A stretch of 14,726 nt of DNA from an uncultured Spongiibacteraceae bacterium (GCA_946480345.1 CAMLJR010000069.1:1-14726); one strand, 5' to 3'; counted from the stretch's first letter, positions 7,273-14,112 are shown. The notes: a model not told the origin generated them from the letters alone. Program-made: numbers and translations.

Positions 7273-7296
7273 TCGATGTAAAAATAGAAGCGTTAT

Positions 7297-8283
7297 CTAT
7301 CGAGCTGAAGTTGCATTTTGCAGGTGTTGTTCAATTTCACGCAGTGTTTGTTTAAACACCCCTTGTTGTTCGCCGCCAAGTGCTACCGCGCGCTGCGCTG
7401 CTGCCAAGGCCTCGCGATATTTTTTTTGTTGTGCGAGTGTATCGGCAAGATTATTAAAGGCGATTGCCGCGTCAGGATGTTTCAACGTTGCTGCACGAAA
7501 CGCGTTTTCTGCCGCAACAAAATCGCGCGCCGCATACGCAGTATTGCCAACTCCCATTTGCGCACCAAGCTCATCGGGCCATCGTTGTGTGGCTGCCGTA
7601 TACGACATTCGTGCGTTAATCGATTGTCCCGTCTGCTCAAGCGCGAGTGCGGACTCGAAATATTGCGCATACGTTGCTGTTTGCGGAATTTGATCCGGCG
7701 GCAGTACCAGCATCGCCCAATAGCCACCGCGTTTCCATGTGCGCTCAAATGTCGAAAGCGATAACACCTGGCGTTGCTCGGGACCGGATCGCAAAATAAT
7801 TTCGCCACGCGGCAGGTCATAACCAATTACCACCGCAAAGTGCCATACCGGATACCAGGCCAACGAAAGATTTTGAAACACGATCGCCGGCCGTCCCGCC
7901 GCGAGCTCGCTAAGCAAATCTGTTAGGCGGGGCGCTAATGGATAAGCGAGAAAACCATTGCGACGTGTGGCGGCGAGCATTTCAATCTGCAGACTGCCGT
8001 TTTTACCGGGCAAATAAACCTGCGGCCGCAACTGCGCTGGTTCGATGGGCTTGCCAATTGCGCCGAATACCATCGCCAGCGATGCGGGTCCGCACTGATA
8101 TTCGTCTTGCTCGAAATAGGGCACCGACGCTAGTTCAACATGCGGGGGCAGCGCCGGTGGTTGCGCGCGAAGGCGGGTTGCTTGCGGCGTCGCGCAGCCT
8201 TGTAACATCAGCAGGCCGGCACAAAACAAAATGCCCGCTAAATAGCGGGCACTGGTTATTGCAGAGTTGATGCGTTCTATCAT
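7297..8283 (-). CDS. PA2778-family C39-like cysteine peptidase lipoprotein with TPR region
   Basis: 328 aa. The N-terminal hydrophobic segment ends in the lipobox LQGC, making Cys30 the likely lipidated residue, so it should be membrane-anchored and face the periplasm. A papain-like C39 domain follows (about 50-195), with Gln59 and Cys64 in QDEYQCGPAS and His148 in WHFAVVIGYD. The usual third catalytic Asp/Asn is not obvious (ILRSGP takes its place; Asp156 is nearby). Residues about 200-310 contain helical TPR-like repeats (GNTAYAARDFVAAENAF, NLADTLAQQKKYREALAAA). C39 domains usually cut after Gly-Gly. It starts at the ATG immediately after the TAA of the upstream PA2779-like gene, with no spacer, so the two are translationally coupled. 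The family is named after a Pseudomonas aeruginosa locus; its function is unknown to me. Confidence 0.92.
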   Translation of the reverse strand: MIERINSAITSARYLAGILFCAGLLMLQGCATPQATRLRAQPPALPPHVELASVPYFEQDEYQCGPASLAMVFGAIGKPIEPAQLRPQVYLPGKNGSLQIEMLAATRRNGFLAYPLAPRLTDLLSELAAGRPAIVFQNLSLAWYPVWHFAVVIGYDLPRGEIILRSGPEQRQVLSLSTFERTWKRGGYWAMLVLPPDQIPQTATYAQYFESALALEQTGQSINARMSYTAATQRWPDELGAQMGVGNTAYAARDFVAAENAFRAATLKHPDAAIAFNNLADTLAQQKKYREALAAAQRAVALGGEQQGVFKQTLREIEQHLQNATSAR

Positions 8284-8679
8284 TTAACGGACGGAGCGCG
8301 TAAACGGAAATACCTTGGTCAAGCCGAGAATATCCGTTACCAGCAAAATAACGAATACGGCAAACAAAACGCCGAGAACGCTGCCACCGGCCGGCAGCTT
8401 ATCGAGCTGATCAGCAACAGTTTGCACTTCTTGGTCGGTCATTGCATCGACGCGCGATAATGCCACGTTAGAATCCACGCCTTGTTTTTGCAGCATGTCG
8501 CGAACATCTTCGCGTTGTAAGAAGCTGCGGATACGATCACGATTTTGTATAACTTCGCCGGTGGAAACGATTTGCTCAGTACCGATCATTGCAGCATGTA
8601 CTGGCGCGATGGGTACCCATATCGTCAGCAGCGTTAATAACAATGTCCAACTGGTGCGGCGCATTAGTTGAGTTTTCAT
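8284..8679 (-). CDS. PA2779-family small membrane protein
   Basis: 131 aa. Residues 1-29 form a signal-peptide-like segment ending APVHAA. A charged helical middle (about 36-93) includes FLQREDVRDMLQKQGVD. Residues 95-99 are LPAGG, followed at once by a hydrophobic stretch (about 100-120) and a short tail ending FTRSVR. The middle would be periplasmic, with LPAGG at the membrane face. The ATG at 8679 is chosen because AGGA lies about 8 nt upstream and the signal peptide begins there; an upstream start near 8748 adds 23 unremarkable residues. It is the first gene of a two-gene unit with the C39-like peptidase. The family is recognised from the C-terminal pattern; no function is known. A double-Gly next to a C39 enzyme suggests it may be the substrate, which is inference. 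Confidence 0.9.
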   Translation of the reverse strand: MKTQLMRRTSWTLLLTLLTIWVPIAPVHAAMIGTEQIVSTGEVIQNRDRIRSFLQREDVRDMLQKQGVDSNVALSRVDAMTDQEVQTVADQLDKLPAGGSVLGVLFAVFVILLVTDILGLTKVFPFTRSVR

Positions 8680-8733
8680 GGCGACATTCCTATCGATGGA
8701 AGAGTTTGCCAGCGGAGTTACGCTAGCGGTTCG

Positions 8734-8762
8734 AATATATCCCAGCACTTTTTTACTAGCAA
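8734..8762 (-). promoter_or_regulatory. Promoter of the PA2779-PA2778 pair
   Basis: On the minus strand TTGCTA (8762-8757), a 17-bp spacer and TATATT (8739-8734) form a good sigma-70-type promoter about 55 bp upstream of the ATG at 8679. Both hexamers match consensus at 4-5 of 6 positions with ideal spacing. Confidence 0.6.
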
Positions 8763-8861
8763 TTTATCAGCGCTGAAGACGCGAATTGACTTGCAAAAAA
8801 CGATCCGTTGCGGCGTTAACGTCGGTACACTTGATCCTCATTTAATAGATGTGTTCGAGAG

Positions 8862-9995
8862 ATGCGTAAGCGTTGGGATATTTTCTGCACGGTAATCGAT
8901 AACTACGGCGACGCTGGTGTTTGTTGGCGGCTAGCTCGTCAGCTCGCGGCTGAGTTTGAGCTGAGCGTGCGGTTGTGGATTGATGATATAAGCGTGTTAC
9001 AACGCATGAATTCCTCGATACAAATCGATTGCGATGAGCAAGTCGCATCAGGCGTAGTGGTTCGCCAGTGGCGCGAACCGGTACTCGATGTGGTACCCGC
9101 TGATGTCATTATTGAAGCCTTCGCGTGTAATTTGCCGCGCAATTATATCGATGCAATGGCGAAGTGCGCGGTCGCGCCGATCTGGATAAACCTCGAATAT
9201 TTGAGCGCGGAAAAATGGGTTTCGGATTGTCATGCGCTGCCATCGCCGCAATTGAGTGGGTTGGTTAAATATTTTTTCTTTCCAGGTTTTACGGAAAACA
9301 CCGGCGGATTGCTAAAAGAATCCGATTTGATCGAGCGGCGCCGTGCGTTTCAAGCTGACGCCGAAGCGCAGCGAACATTTCTCGAAAGCATGGGTGTTGA
9401 TCGGTCGGCGGACGATTTGTTGATCTCGTTATTCGCATATGCAACGGCGCCGGTCGAGCATTTGTTCGATGCATTGTCGATTGAAAATGTGTCCACTCTG
9501 TGTGTAATTCCACAAGGAAAAATTGTCCCGCGCGTCGCGAATTATTTTGGTGTTTCGCAGTGGGCGGATGGTGCGCGTTATCGGCGCGGCAATTTAACCG
9601 CGATAACGGTGCCGTTTCTTACGCAGGACGATTACGATCGGTTGCTATGGTGTTGCGATTTAAATTGCGTGCGCGGTGAGGATTCGTTCGTGCGCGCCCA
9701 ATGGGCTGCGCGACCATTTTTCTGGCACATCTATCAGCAGGAAGCGGATGCGCATTGGCCGAAGCTCAATGCATTTCTCGCGCTGTATCGTGAACATTTA
9801 GCGTTGTCTGCGGCCGATTCGCTGGCTGCTGCTTGGTGTGCATGGAATAACCACGGTTCGATGACAGCGGCTACCGCGAATGTCATTCGAGAACTGCCAG
9901 CGCTGCGCACTCATGCGGAGAAGTGGGCCGAACGCCTCGATAAGCGCACGAATCTCGCTGCGATGCTGGTGCAATTTTGCGCAAATAATGTATAG
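8862..9995 (+). CDS. earP: EF-P arginine rhamnosyltransferase EarP
   Basis: 377 aa, full length. GT-B glycosyltransferase that moves rhamnose from TDP-L-rhamnose to Arg32 of elongation factor P, activating it to rescue ribosomes stalled at polyproline. Signatures: the N-terminal WDIFCTVIDNYGDAG with Asp13 and Asp17, and RGEDSFVRAQWA with Arg271 and Glu273. These are the positions I recall as important in Pseudomonas EarP. The PFFWHIYQQ segment at about 284-292 is also typical. The start is the ATG at 8862 with GAGAG just before it; spacing is short. The gene is followed 54 bp later by efp, the usual pairing, and the efp promoter seems to lie at its end. The genes that make TDP-rhamnose are not in this window. 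Confidence 0.96.
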   Translation: MRKRWDIFCTVIDNYGDAGVCWRLARQLAAEFELSVRLWIDDISVLQRMNSSIQIDCDEQVASGVVVRQWREPVLDVVPADVIIEAFACNLPRNYIDAMAKCAVAPIWINLEYLSAEKWVSDCHALPSPQLSGLVKYFFFPGFTENTGGLLKESDLIERRRAFQADAEAQRTFLESMGVDRSADDLLISLFAYATAPVEHLFDALSIENVSTLCVIPQGKIVPRVANYFGVSQWADGARYRRGNLTAITVPFLTQDDYDRLLWCCDLNCVRGEDSFVRAQWAARPFFWHIYQQEADAHWPKLNAFLALYREHLALSAADSLAAAWCAWNNHGSMTAATANVIRELPALRTHAEKWAERLDKRTNLAAMLVQFCANNV

Positions 9996-9996
9996 T
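9991..9996 (+). promoter_or_regulatory. Candidate efp promoter (-10)
   Basis: TATAGT overlaps the earP stop codon and is followed by GTGCGCGCG, a GC-rich discriminator common at growth-controlled translation genes. TG immediately precedes it. The -35 region is poor. An independent efp promoter would explain higher EF-P than EarP levels, but this is inference. Confidence 0.45.
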
Positions 9997-10049
9997 GCGC
10001 GCGTTTTTTCCAGTATCGCTCTCGTAGTCATTCTCTCTGGTACCTCTCT

Positions 10050-10616
10050 ATGAAAACCGCTCAAGAACTCCGTGCTGGCAATGTCGTCAACCTGAATGGT
10101 TCGCCCTGGGTTGTGGTAAAGGCCGAATACAACAAATCTGGTCGCAATTCGGCAGTGGTCAAAACCAAAATGAAAAACCTGCTCAGCGGCGGTATGTCCG
10201 AGAGCGTTTATAAGGCCGATGACAAGTTCGATCCGGTCCAGCTCGAACGCAAAGAAGTGACCTATTCCTACTTTGCCGATCCGTTGTATGTATTCGTCGA
10301 CAGCGATTACAACCCGTATGAAGTAGAAGCCGAAAACCTCGGCGACGTTATCAACTTCATCGAAGACGGCATGCCGGATGTGTGCGAGGCCGTGTTTTAC
10401 GAAGGTAAGGCGATTTCCGTCGAACTCCCGACCACGATCGTGCGCGAGATTTCCTACACCGAACCCGCAGTGCGCGGCGATACCTCGGGCAAAATCATGA
10501 AGATTGCGCGCCTCAATAACGGTTTCGAAATGCAGGTTTCCGGATTTTGCGAAATCGGCGATTCGGTGGAAATCGATACCCGTACCGGCGAATACAAAAG
10601 CCGAATCAAAGGCTAG
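10050..10616 (+). CDS. efp: Translation elongation factor P, EarP-dependent (Arg32) type
   Basis: 188 aa, exact family length. EF-P binds between the ribosomal P and E sites and speeds peptide-bond formation at consecutive prolines. The modified loop reads KSGRNSA with Arg32 at the tip, the residue EarP rhamnosylates; EpmA-type EF-Ps carry Lys there. Domain I is about 1-65, domain II about 66-126, domain III about 127-188. The last carries the EF-P signature region ending in [13 protein letters not shown]. The start is certain from conservation ([10 protein letters not shown]). The 30 nt before the ATG are pyrimidine-rich, with no recognisable Shine-Dalgarno sequence, odd for an abundant protein. 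It ends 14 bp before a strong terminator. Confidence 0.98.
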   Translation: MKTAQELRAGNVVNLNGSPWVVVKAEYNKSGRNSAVVKTKMKNLLSGGMSESVYKADDKFDPVQLERKEVTYSYFADPLYVFVDSDYNPYEVEAENLGDVINFIEDGMPDVCEAVFYEGKAISVELPTTIVREISYTEPAVRGDTSGKIMKIARLNNGFEMQVSGFCEIGDSVEIDTRTGEYKSRIKG

Positions 10617-10629
10617 CTTTGATGTAAAT

Positions 10630-10655
10630 AAAAAAGGCCCTGCGGGGCCTTTTTT
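10630..10655. terminator. Strong bidirectional terminator between efp and the HopJ-family gene
   Basis: A-run plus GGCCC (10630-10640), loop TGCG, then GGGCC plus T-run (10645-10655): a perfect 11-bp hairpin including the A/T tracts. Because A and T runs lie on both sides it can stop transcription in both directions, serving efp (+) and the convergent HopJ-family gene (-). Confidence 0.93.
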
Positions 10656-10667
10656 GTTGGTTCGGAT

Positions 10668-11024
10668 TTAGCTTTTAGGTGAGAGCGCTTTGCCGTCAAA
10701 GCGAATTCCGGCCCAGCCGTGACGCATGAAGGTGCGGATGTTGGCGTGGTCAGTGCCGAGCGGAGTGGCGGTCACATCGCGATAAAACTGGCCGAAGCAG
10801 GCGAGGGTTTCCGCTTCGTTCAATCCATGCAATTGCGCGAACGCAAAAATTCGGCACGAGCCTTCATTTGCGCCAGCGGCATTCGTGATGCGATCAGCGC
10901 CTATCCCGTTATGAAATTGCGTCGATTGAAAATCGTAATTTGCGTTGATCGTGTCGATGACATGTTGGAAGTCAATGCAATCGGATTCGCTGCGAATCTG
11001 CTGAACAAGTTCGTCGATGGTCAT
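10668..11024 (-). CDS. HopJ-family protein (not a proven effector)
   Basis: 118 aa. Matches the HopJ type III effector family (PF08888) by its conserved run: FHNGIG near 41, NAAGANEGSC (about 52-61), FAFAQLHGL, LACFGQFYRDV, and DHANIRTFMRHGW. The name comes from a Pseudomonas syringae screen, but homologues occur widely in free-living gammaproteobacteria without type III secretion, and no secretion genes are seen here. The start is the ATG at 11024, with GAGG about 7 nt upstream; a TTG at 11036 overlaps that site. No signal peptide, so probably cytosolic. Function unknown. It is monocistronic, convergent with efp through a shared terminator and divergent from birA. Confidence 0.9.
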   Translation of the reverse strand: MTIDELVQQIRSESDCIDFQHVIDTINANYDFQSTQFHNGIGADRITNAAGANEGSCRIFAFAQLHGLNEAETLACFGQFYRDVTATPLGTDHANIRTFMRHGWAGIRFDGKALSPKS

Positions 11025-11108
11025 GGGGTGCCTCAATTGATCGTGGTGCGCATGATAGCCGCGTCATAACGGGAACGTAATTACTCGTCTTTCATCGCTA
11101 ACGTTGTT

Positions 11109-11117
11109 TGTTATCAT
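11109..11117 (+). promoter_or_regulatory. Candidate extended -10 promoter of birA
   Basis: TGTTATCAT combines an extended TG-n element with TATCAT as -10, about 27 bp before the birA ATG at 11144. No clear -35 lies at 17 bp (CTTTCA), which is acceptable for an extended -10 promoter. BirA often represses biotin genes; no operator palindrome is evident here. Confidence 0.4.
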
Positions 11118-11143
11118 CCGCCCATTTTTACAAGAGGCCGACC

Positions 11144-12127
11144 ATGTCGATCGAACTGGCGTTGCTGCGAGCGCTGGCGGATGGCGAATTCCATTCCGGT
11201 GAAGAGCTGGGTGCATTGTTCGGTATTAGTCGTGCTGCGATCTGGAAGCAGCTGCAAAAACTTGAGGAATCGCTGGGTATCCGTTGTGAGTCTGCCAAAG
11301 GTAGGGGATATCGATTGCTTGAAAATATCGAGCTGCTCGATAAGCCCCTCATTCAATCTGCGTTGTCGACAGCCGCGATCGATCTACTCGGTTCGTTAAC
11401 AACGCTAGTCTCCACCGATTCGACCAATCGCGAAGCAATGCAGTTGATGCAGTCGGAACCGATGCGCGGCCATGTCGTCTTTGCCGAGCGTCAGCTGGCT
11501 GGGCGAGGGCGTCGTGGCCGGCCCTGGGTCAGTCCGTTCGCGCGCAATCTTTATATGTCCGTCACGTGGGAGTTCGATAGTGGCGCGGCGGCGCTTGAGG
11601 GTTTGAGTCTCGCGGTTGGAGTGGCGGTTGTGCGTGCGTTGGCTTCAATTGGGGTGTCTGGTGCCGGCTTGAAGTGGCCAAACGATGTGATCGCCAACGG
11701 CGCCAAGCTCGCCGGTATTCTGCTCGAAATGACAGGTGACGCAGCGGGGCGGTGTCAGGTCATTATCGGCATTGGAATCAATGTCGCGATGACGGGGGTG
11801 GCGGAAGCTAAGGCAATCGATCAGCAATGGACCGACGCCAGCAGCGTGGCAGGTCGGAATGTGTCGCGCAATGCCCTCGCCTCGGCGGTGATTGGCGAGC
11901 TGTTGCCGTTGTTGGTCGAATTCGAGCGCGGCGGTTTTTCGCGTTTTCGCGAAGAATGGATGAGTTTCGATGTCGCGCGCGGTCAGGCGATCACGTTGCA
12001 TTATGGCGAGCAGACTATTTTGGGCGTGGCGGTGGGTGTCGATGAAAGTGGCGCCCTTACCGTCGATACACCGCAAGGGTTGCAGCGGTTTCATGGCGGT
12101 GAAGTCAGTTTGAGGATGCAGCCGTGA
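11144..12127 (+). CDS. birA: Bifunctional biotin-protein ligase / biotin operon repressor
   Basis: 327 aa. Makes biotinyl-AMP and attaches biotin to the carboxyl-carrier protein of acetyl-CoA carboxylase. An N-terminal winged helix-turn-helix is present (about 1-60: SGEELGALFGISRAAIWKQ, ending KGRGYRLL), so it can also act as a DNA-binding repressor. Ligase core: the biotinyl-AMP loop GRGRRGRPW (120-128), KWPNDV (177-182) with the catalytic Lys188 in GAKLAGIL, and GIGINV. A C-terminal SH3-like domain ends at about residue 325. The start is the ATG at 11144 with AAGAGG 5-10 nt upstream; an earlier in-frame start at 11108 lies in the promoter region. Its stop overlaps the coaX start by 4 bp. 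Confidence 0.96.
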   Translation: MSIELALLRALADGEFHSGEELGALFGISRAAIWKQLQKLEESLGIRCESAKGRGYRLLENIELLDKPLIQSALSTAAIDLLGSLTTLVSTDSTNREAMQLMQSEPMRGHVVFAERQLAGRGRRGRPWVSPFARNLYMSVTWEFDSGAAALEGLSLAVGVAVVRALASIGVSGAGLKWPNDVIANGAKLAGILLEMTGDAAGRCQVIIGIGINVAMTGVAEAKAIDQQWTDASSVAGRNVSRNALASAVIGELLPLLVEFERGGFSRFREEWMSFDVARGQAITLHYGEQTILGVAVGVDESGALTVDTPQGLQRFHGGEVSLRMQP

Positions 12128-12867
12128 TTCTTGAGCTCGATCTCGGCAATACGCGTGGTAAATGGCGCACGATCACCGATGACGGTGAGGTAATAGATCG
12201 CGGCACCGGCAGTATCGATGCATGGATTGCCGGCGAGTTACCATCGGTGTGGGCTGGTGCCGAGCGCGTGCGCGTTGCGTCGGTGTTGAGTGAATCGACG
12301 AATGCTCTTTTAGCCGATCGAGTGAATGCGGCGCTCGGTCTCCGGATTGAATTTGCGACTTCTAGCTCAAGTTGCGCCGGTGTCCAAAATGCTTATGTAG
12401 AGCCAGCTAAGCTTGGGGTCGATCGTTGGCTGGCCTTGATCGCAGCGTTTCAATCGATGCGGTCGGCGGTCTTGGTCGTCGATGCAGGTTCGGCGCTCAC
12501 CGTTGATGTGGCTGACGACAATGGTCGGCATCTAGGTGGTTATATCGTCCCCGGCGCGCGTTTGATGGAGCGCTCATTGCTAGAGGGCACTGATAAGGTT
12601 CGTTTCGATGTGAGCGCAAGCGAAAGCTTCGGTTTGGGTGTGAGCACGGGGGAGTGCGCTCACCACGGTATCGTTGCTGCGCTGTGCGGTACGGTGCTTG
12701 TGGCTCTGCATGCTGCTGAGAGGCAGCTCGGTAGGCGTCCGCCGCTAATTGTTAGCGGCGGTTGGGCTTTGCATGCTGCTGATCATCTCGCTCAGCTCGG
12801 CGTTGAGGAAATAAATGTAATCCCGGATTTAGTGCTCGATGGTTTGCGCTGGGCGCTGCCTGGATAG
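12124..12867 (+). CDS. coaX: Type III pantothenate kinase
   Basis: 247 aa. Phosphorylates pantothenate in the first step of coenzyme A synthesis; the type III enzyme has the ASKHA fold and, unlike CoaA, is not inhibited by CoA. Motifs: the phosphate loop DLGNT (6-10), the pantothenate-side YVEPAKLGVDRW (91-102), DAGSALTVD (120-128), GGYIVPG (138-144) and a late SGGWA. Starts with GTG at 12124, overlapping the birA stop as GTGA; GAGGA lies about 7-11 nt upstream inside birA, so translation is coupled. In enterobacteria this place next to birA is held by coaA; CoaX here is the pseudomonad arrangement. Confidence 0.95.
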   Translation: MILELDLGNTRGKWRTITDDGEVIDRGTGSIDAWIAGELPSVWAGAERVRVASVLSESTNALLADRVNAALGLRIEFATSSSSCAGVQNAYVEPAKLGVDRWLALIAAFQSMRSAVLVVDAGSALTVDVADDNGRHLGGYIVPGARLMERSLLEGTDKVRFDVSASESFGLGVSTGECAHHGIVAALCGTVLVALHAAERQLGRRPPLIVSGGWALHAADHLAQLGVEEINVIPDLVLDGLRWALPG

Positions 12868-12895
12868 CGCTTCTTTATATATTGATGCCTCAATC

Positions 12896-12914
12896 GCATG
12901 GTTGCGGACCATGC
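12896..12914 (+). promoter_or_regulatory. Hairpin in the leader of the SPOR-protein gene
   Basis: GCATGGT (12896-12902) and ACCATGC (12908-12914) form a perfect 7-bp stem with a 5-nt loop, 15 nt before the ATG. No U-run follows, so it is not a terminator. GGA trinucleotides occur at the loop (12906-12908), and twice in the following CAGGATAGGACG that contains the ribosome-binding site, an arrangement like CsrA/RsmA targets. Confidence 0.45.
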
Positions 12915-12929
12915 TCAGGATAGGACGTT

Positions 12930-13619
12930 ATGTTGCGTTGGCTGGTAATCGGATTGCTGTTGTGCAATGCCATTTATTTCGTTTGGGAGCGTAATGCGCG
13001 ACAACATAGTGCTCCGCTGGTGGCTGACGAAACCAGTCAGCAGCTCGGCGCGAGGCTCGAGTTGTTATCGGAAGTCGGTGCCAAGGTCGGCGTAACTTCC
13101 GCGCCGCCATCGGATGTAGCTCCTCCAGTGCCGGTGTGCCACATGATCGGACCTTTTAAGGAGTTGATCAGTGCAAACCAAGTGCGCGCACGTCTTAAGG
13201 CGTTGGATATCACCGTTAACACTTACCAGGTCAGCATTCCCGACAAGCCGGATTACTGGGTTCATCTGGGCCCGATGCGTTCGCGTAAAGAAGCGCTCGA
13301 TTTGCTACGGGAATTGCAGGCTAAAAATATCGACAGCTTTCTTATTACCGAGGGAGAGTTGGTTAACGGTATTTCGCTCGGCTTTTTCTCCAGGGAAGAG
13401 CTTGCGCAGGGCGTGATGAAGCAGCGTCGTGAGATCGGTTATGAGGCAAAAATCCGCAAGGTGCCGCGCTTTTCCCGAGAGATATGGGAAGTCTTTGCCG
13501 GTGATGAGCATCTCAAGCTTTCCGACCAGCTCTGGCAGCAGATCAAAGCCGGAACCCAGGATCTGGAGCTCCGCAAAAACTCCTGTGAACTGATTGCCTC
13601 TGCTGAAAAGTTAGACTAG
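12930..13619 (+). CDS. SPOR-domain protein with one N-terminal membrane segment
   Basis: 229 aa. Residues 2-19 (LRWLVIGLLLCNAIYFVW) form a single transmembrane anchor, placing the rest in the periplasm. After a variable region with Pro-Pro pairs (about 58-68) comes a SPOR-like domain (about 70-150: CHMIGPF near 70, VHLGPMRSRKEALDLL, SLGFFS). SPOR domains bind denuded peptidoglycan glycan strands at division septa. The C-terminal part (about 155-229) is charged and I do not recognise it. The start is the ATG at 12930 with AGGA about 5-8 nt upstream. It sits 62 bp after coaX; the order birA-coaX-SPOR protein-tRNAs-tuf is conserved in pseudomonads. A role in cell-wall processing is inferred from the domain only. 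Confidence 0.9.
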   Translation: MLRWLVIGLLLCNAIYFVWERNARQHSAPLVADETSQQLGARLELLSEVGAKVGVTSAPPSDVAPPVPVCHMIGPFKELISANQVRARLKALDITVNTYQVSIPDKPDYWVHLGPMRSRKEALDLLRELQAKNIDSFLITEGELVNGISLGFFSREELAQGVMKQRREIGYEAKIRKVPRFSREIWEVFAGDEHLKLSDQLWQQIKAGTQDLELRKNSCELIASAEKLD

Positions 13620-13650
13620 AATGCGCACCCTCTTGCGGCGGCCCGGCTGT

Positions 13651-13678
13651 TTGGATCGCTGCATGAGTAGGCTAGGTT
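13651..13678 (+). promoter_or_regulatory. Candidate promoter of the tRNA-tuf cluster
   Basis: TTGGAT (13651-13656) and TAGGTT (13673-13678), spacer 16 bp, lie just ahead of tRNA-Thr(TGT). A GC-rich stretch follows before the tRNA at 13689, leaving a very short leader. Transcription could also continue from the SPOR gene, since no terminator is seen after it. Confidence 0.4.
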
Positions 13679-13688
13679 GTGCAGAGCC

Positions 13689-13764
13689 GCTGGCGTAGCT
13701 CAGTAGGTAGAGCAGCTGACTTGTAATCAGCCGGTCGGGGGTTCAATTCCTCTCGCCAGCTCCA
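13689..13764 (+). tRNA. tRNA-Thr (anticodon TGT)
   Basis: 76 nt. Acceptor GCTGGCG (13689-13695) pairs with CGCCAGC (13754-13760); discriminator T and encoded CCA at 13762-13764. The anticodon stem GCTGA/TCAGC encloses CTTGTAA, anticodon TGT at 13722-13724, reading ACA and, with wobble modification, other ACN codons. The T-arm GTTCAATTC is present. It corresponds to E. coli thrU, first in the cluster. Confidence 0.97.
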
Positions 13765-13800
13765 AATTACCATAGTTCACATGCACTTAGCGGTAAAATT

Positions 13801-13818
13801 AACTCCGTTTGCGGAGTT
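13801..13818 (+). repeat. Spacer hairpin between tRNA-Thr and tRNA-Tyr
   Basis: AACTCCG (13801-13807) and CGGAGTT (13812-13818) make a perfect 7-bp stem with loop TTTG. No U-run follows. It could guide RNase processing of the precursor. Its last bases are also the first two bases of a consensus -35 (TTGACA at 13817), so folding and promoter use overlap. Confidence 0.55.
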
Positions 13819-13845
13819 GACAACCTCATGTGCGGTGAGCAGAAT
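13817..13845 (+). promoter_or_regulatory. Candidate internal promoter before tRNA-Tyr
   Basis: Perfect -35 TTGACA (13817-13822), a 17-bp spacer, and CAGAAT (13840-13845; 4 of 6). AGCCCGC, a GC-rich discriminator typical of stringently controlled stable-RNA promoters, follows, with tRNA-Tyr starting 16 bp after the -10. This would let Tyr-Gly-Thr-tuf be made independently of the first tRNA. Confidence 0.5.
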
Positions 13846-13861
13846 AGCCCGCTCTTTTGAG

Positions 13862-13945
13862 GGAGGGGTTCCCGAGTGGCCAAAGGGATCAGACTGTAAA
13901 TCTGACGCGCGAGCTTCACTGGTTCGAATCCAGTCCCCTCCACCA
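13862..13945 (+). tRNA. tRNA-Tyr (anticodon GTA)
   Basis: 84 nt, with the long variable arm expected of class II tRNA-Tyr. Acceptor GGAGGGG (13862-13868) pairs with CCCCTCC (13935-13941); discriminator A and CCA at 13943-13945. The anticodon stem TCAGA/TCTGA encloses CTGTAAA, anticodon GTA at 13896-13898. T-loop GGTTCGAATCC. Matches E. coli tyrU in position. Confidence 0.97.
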
Positions 13946-13986
13946 CTTTTGTTCCCACGTGTGCTGTTACAGAGTTGCTCCGAGCG

Positions 13987-14060
<74 letters not shown>

Positions 14061-14112
14061 AGCGGCGGACTAGGTGGCCGGATTATCAGTACGGTGGTTG
14101 AGTTATAGATCT

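Noticed and set aside
11025..11036. TTG start adding four residues to the HopJ-family protein
   Set aside because: The TTG overlaps the ribosome-binding site of the ATG at 11024, which begins the conserved MTIDELV.
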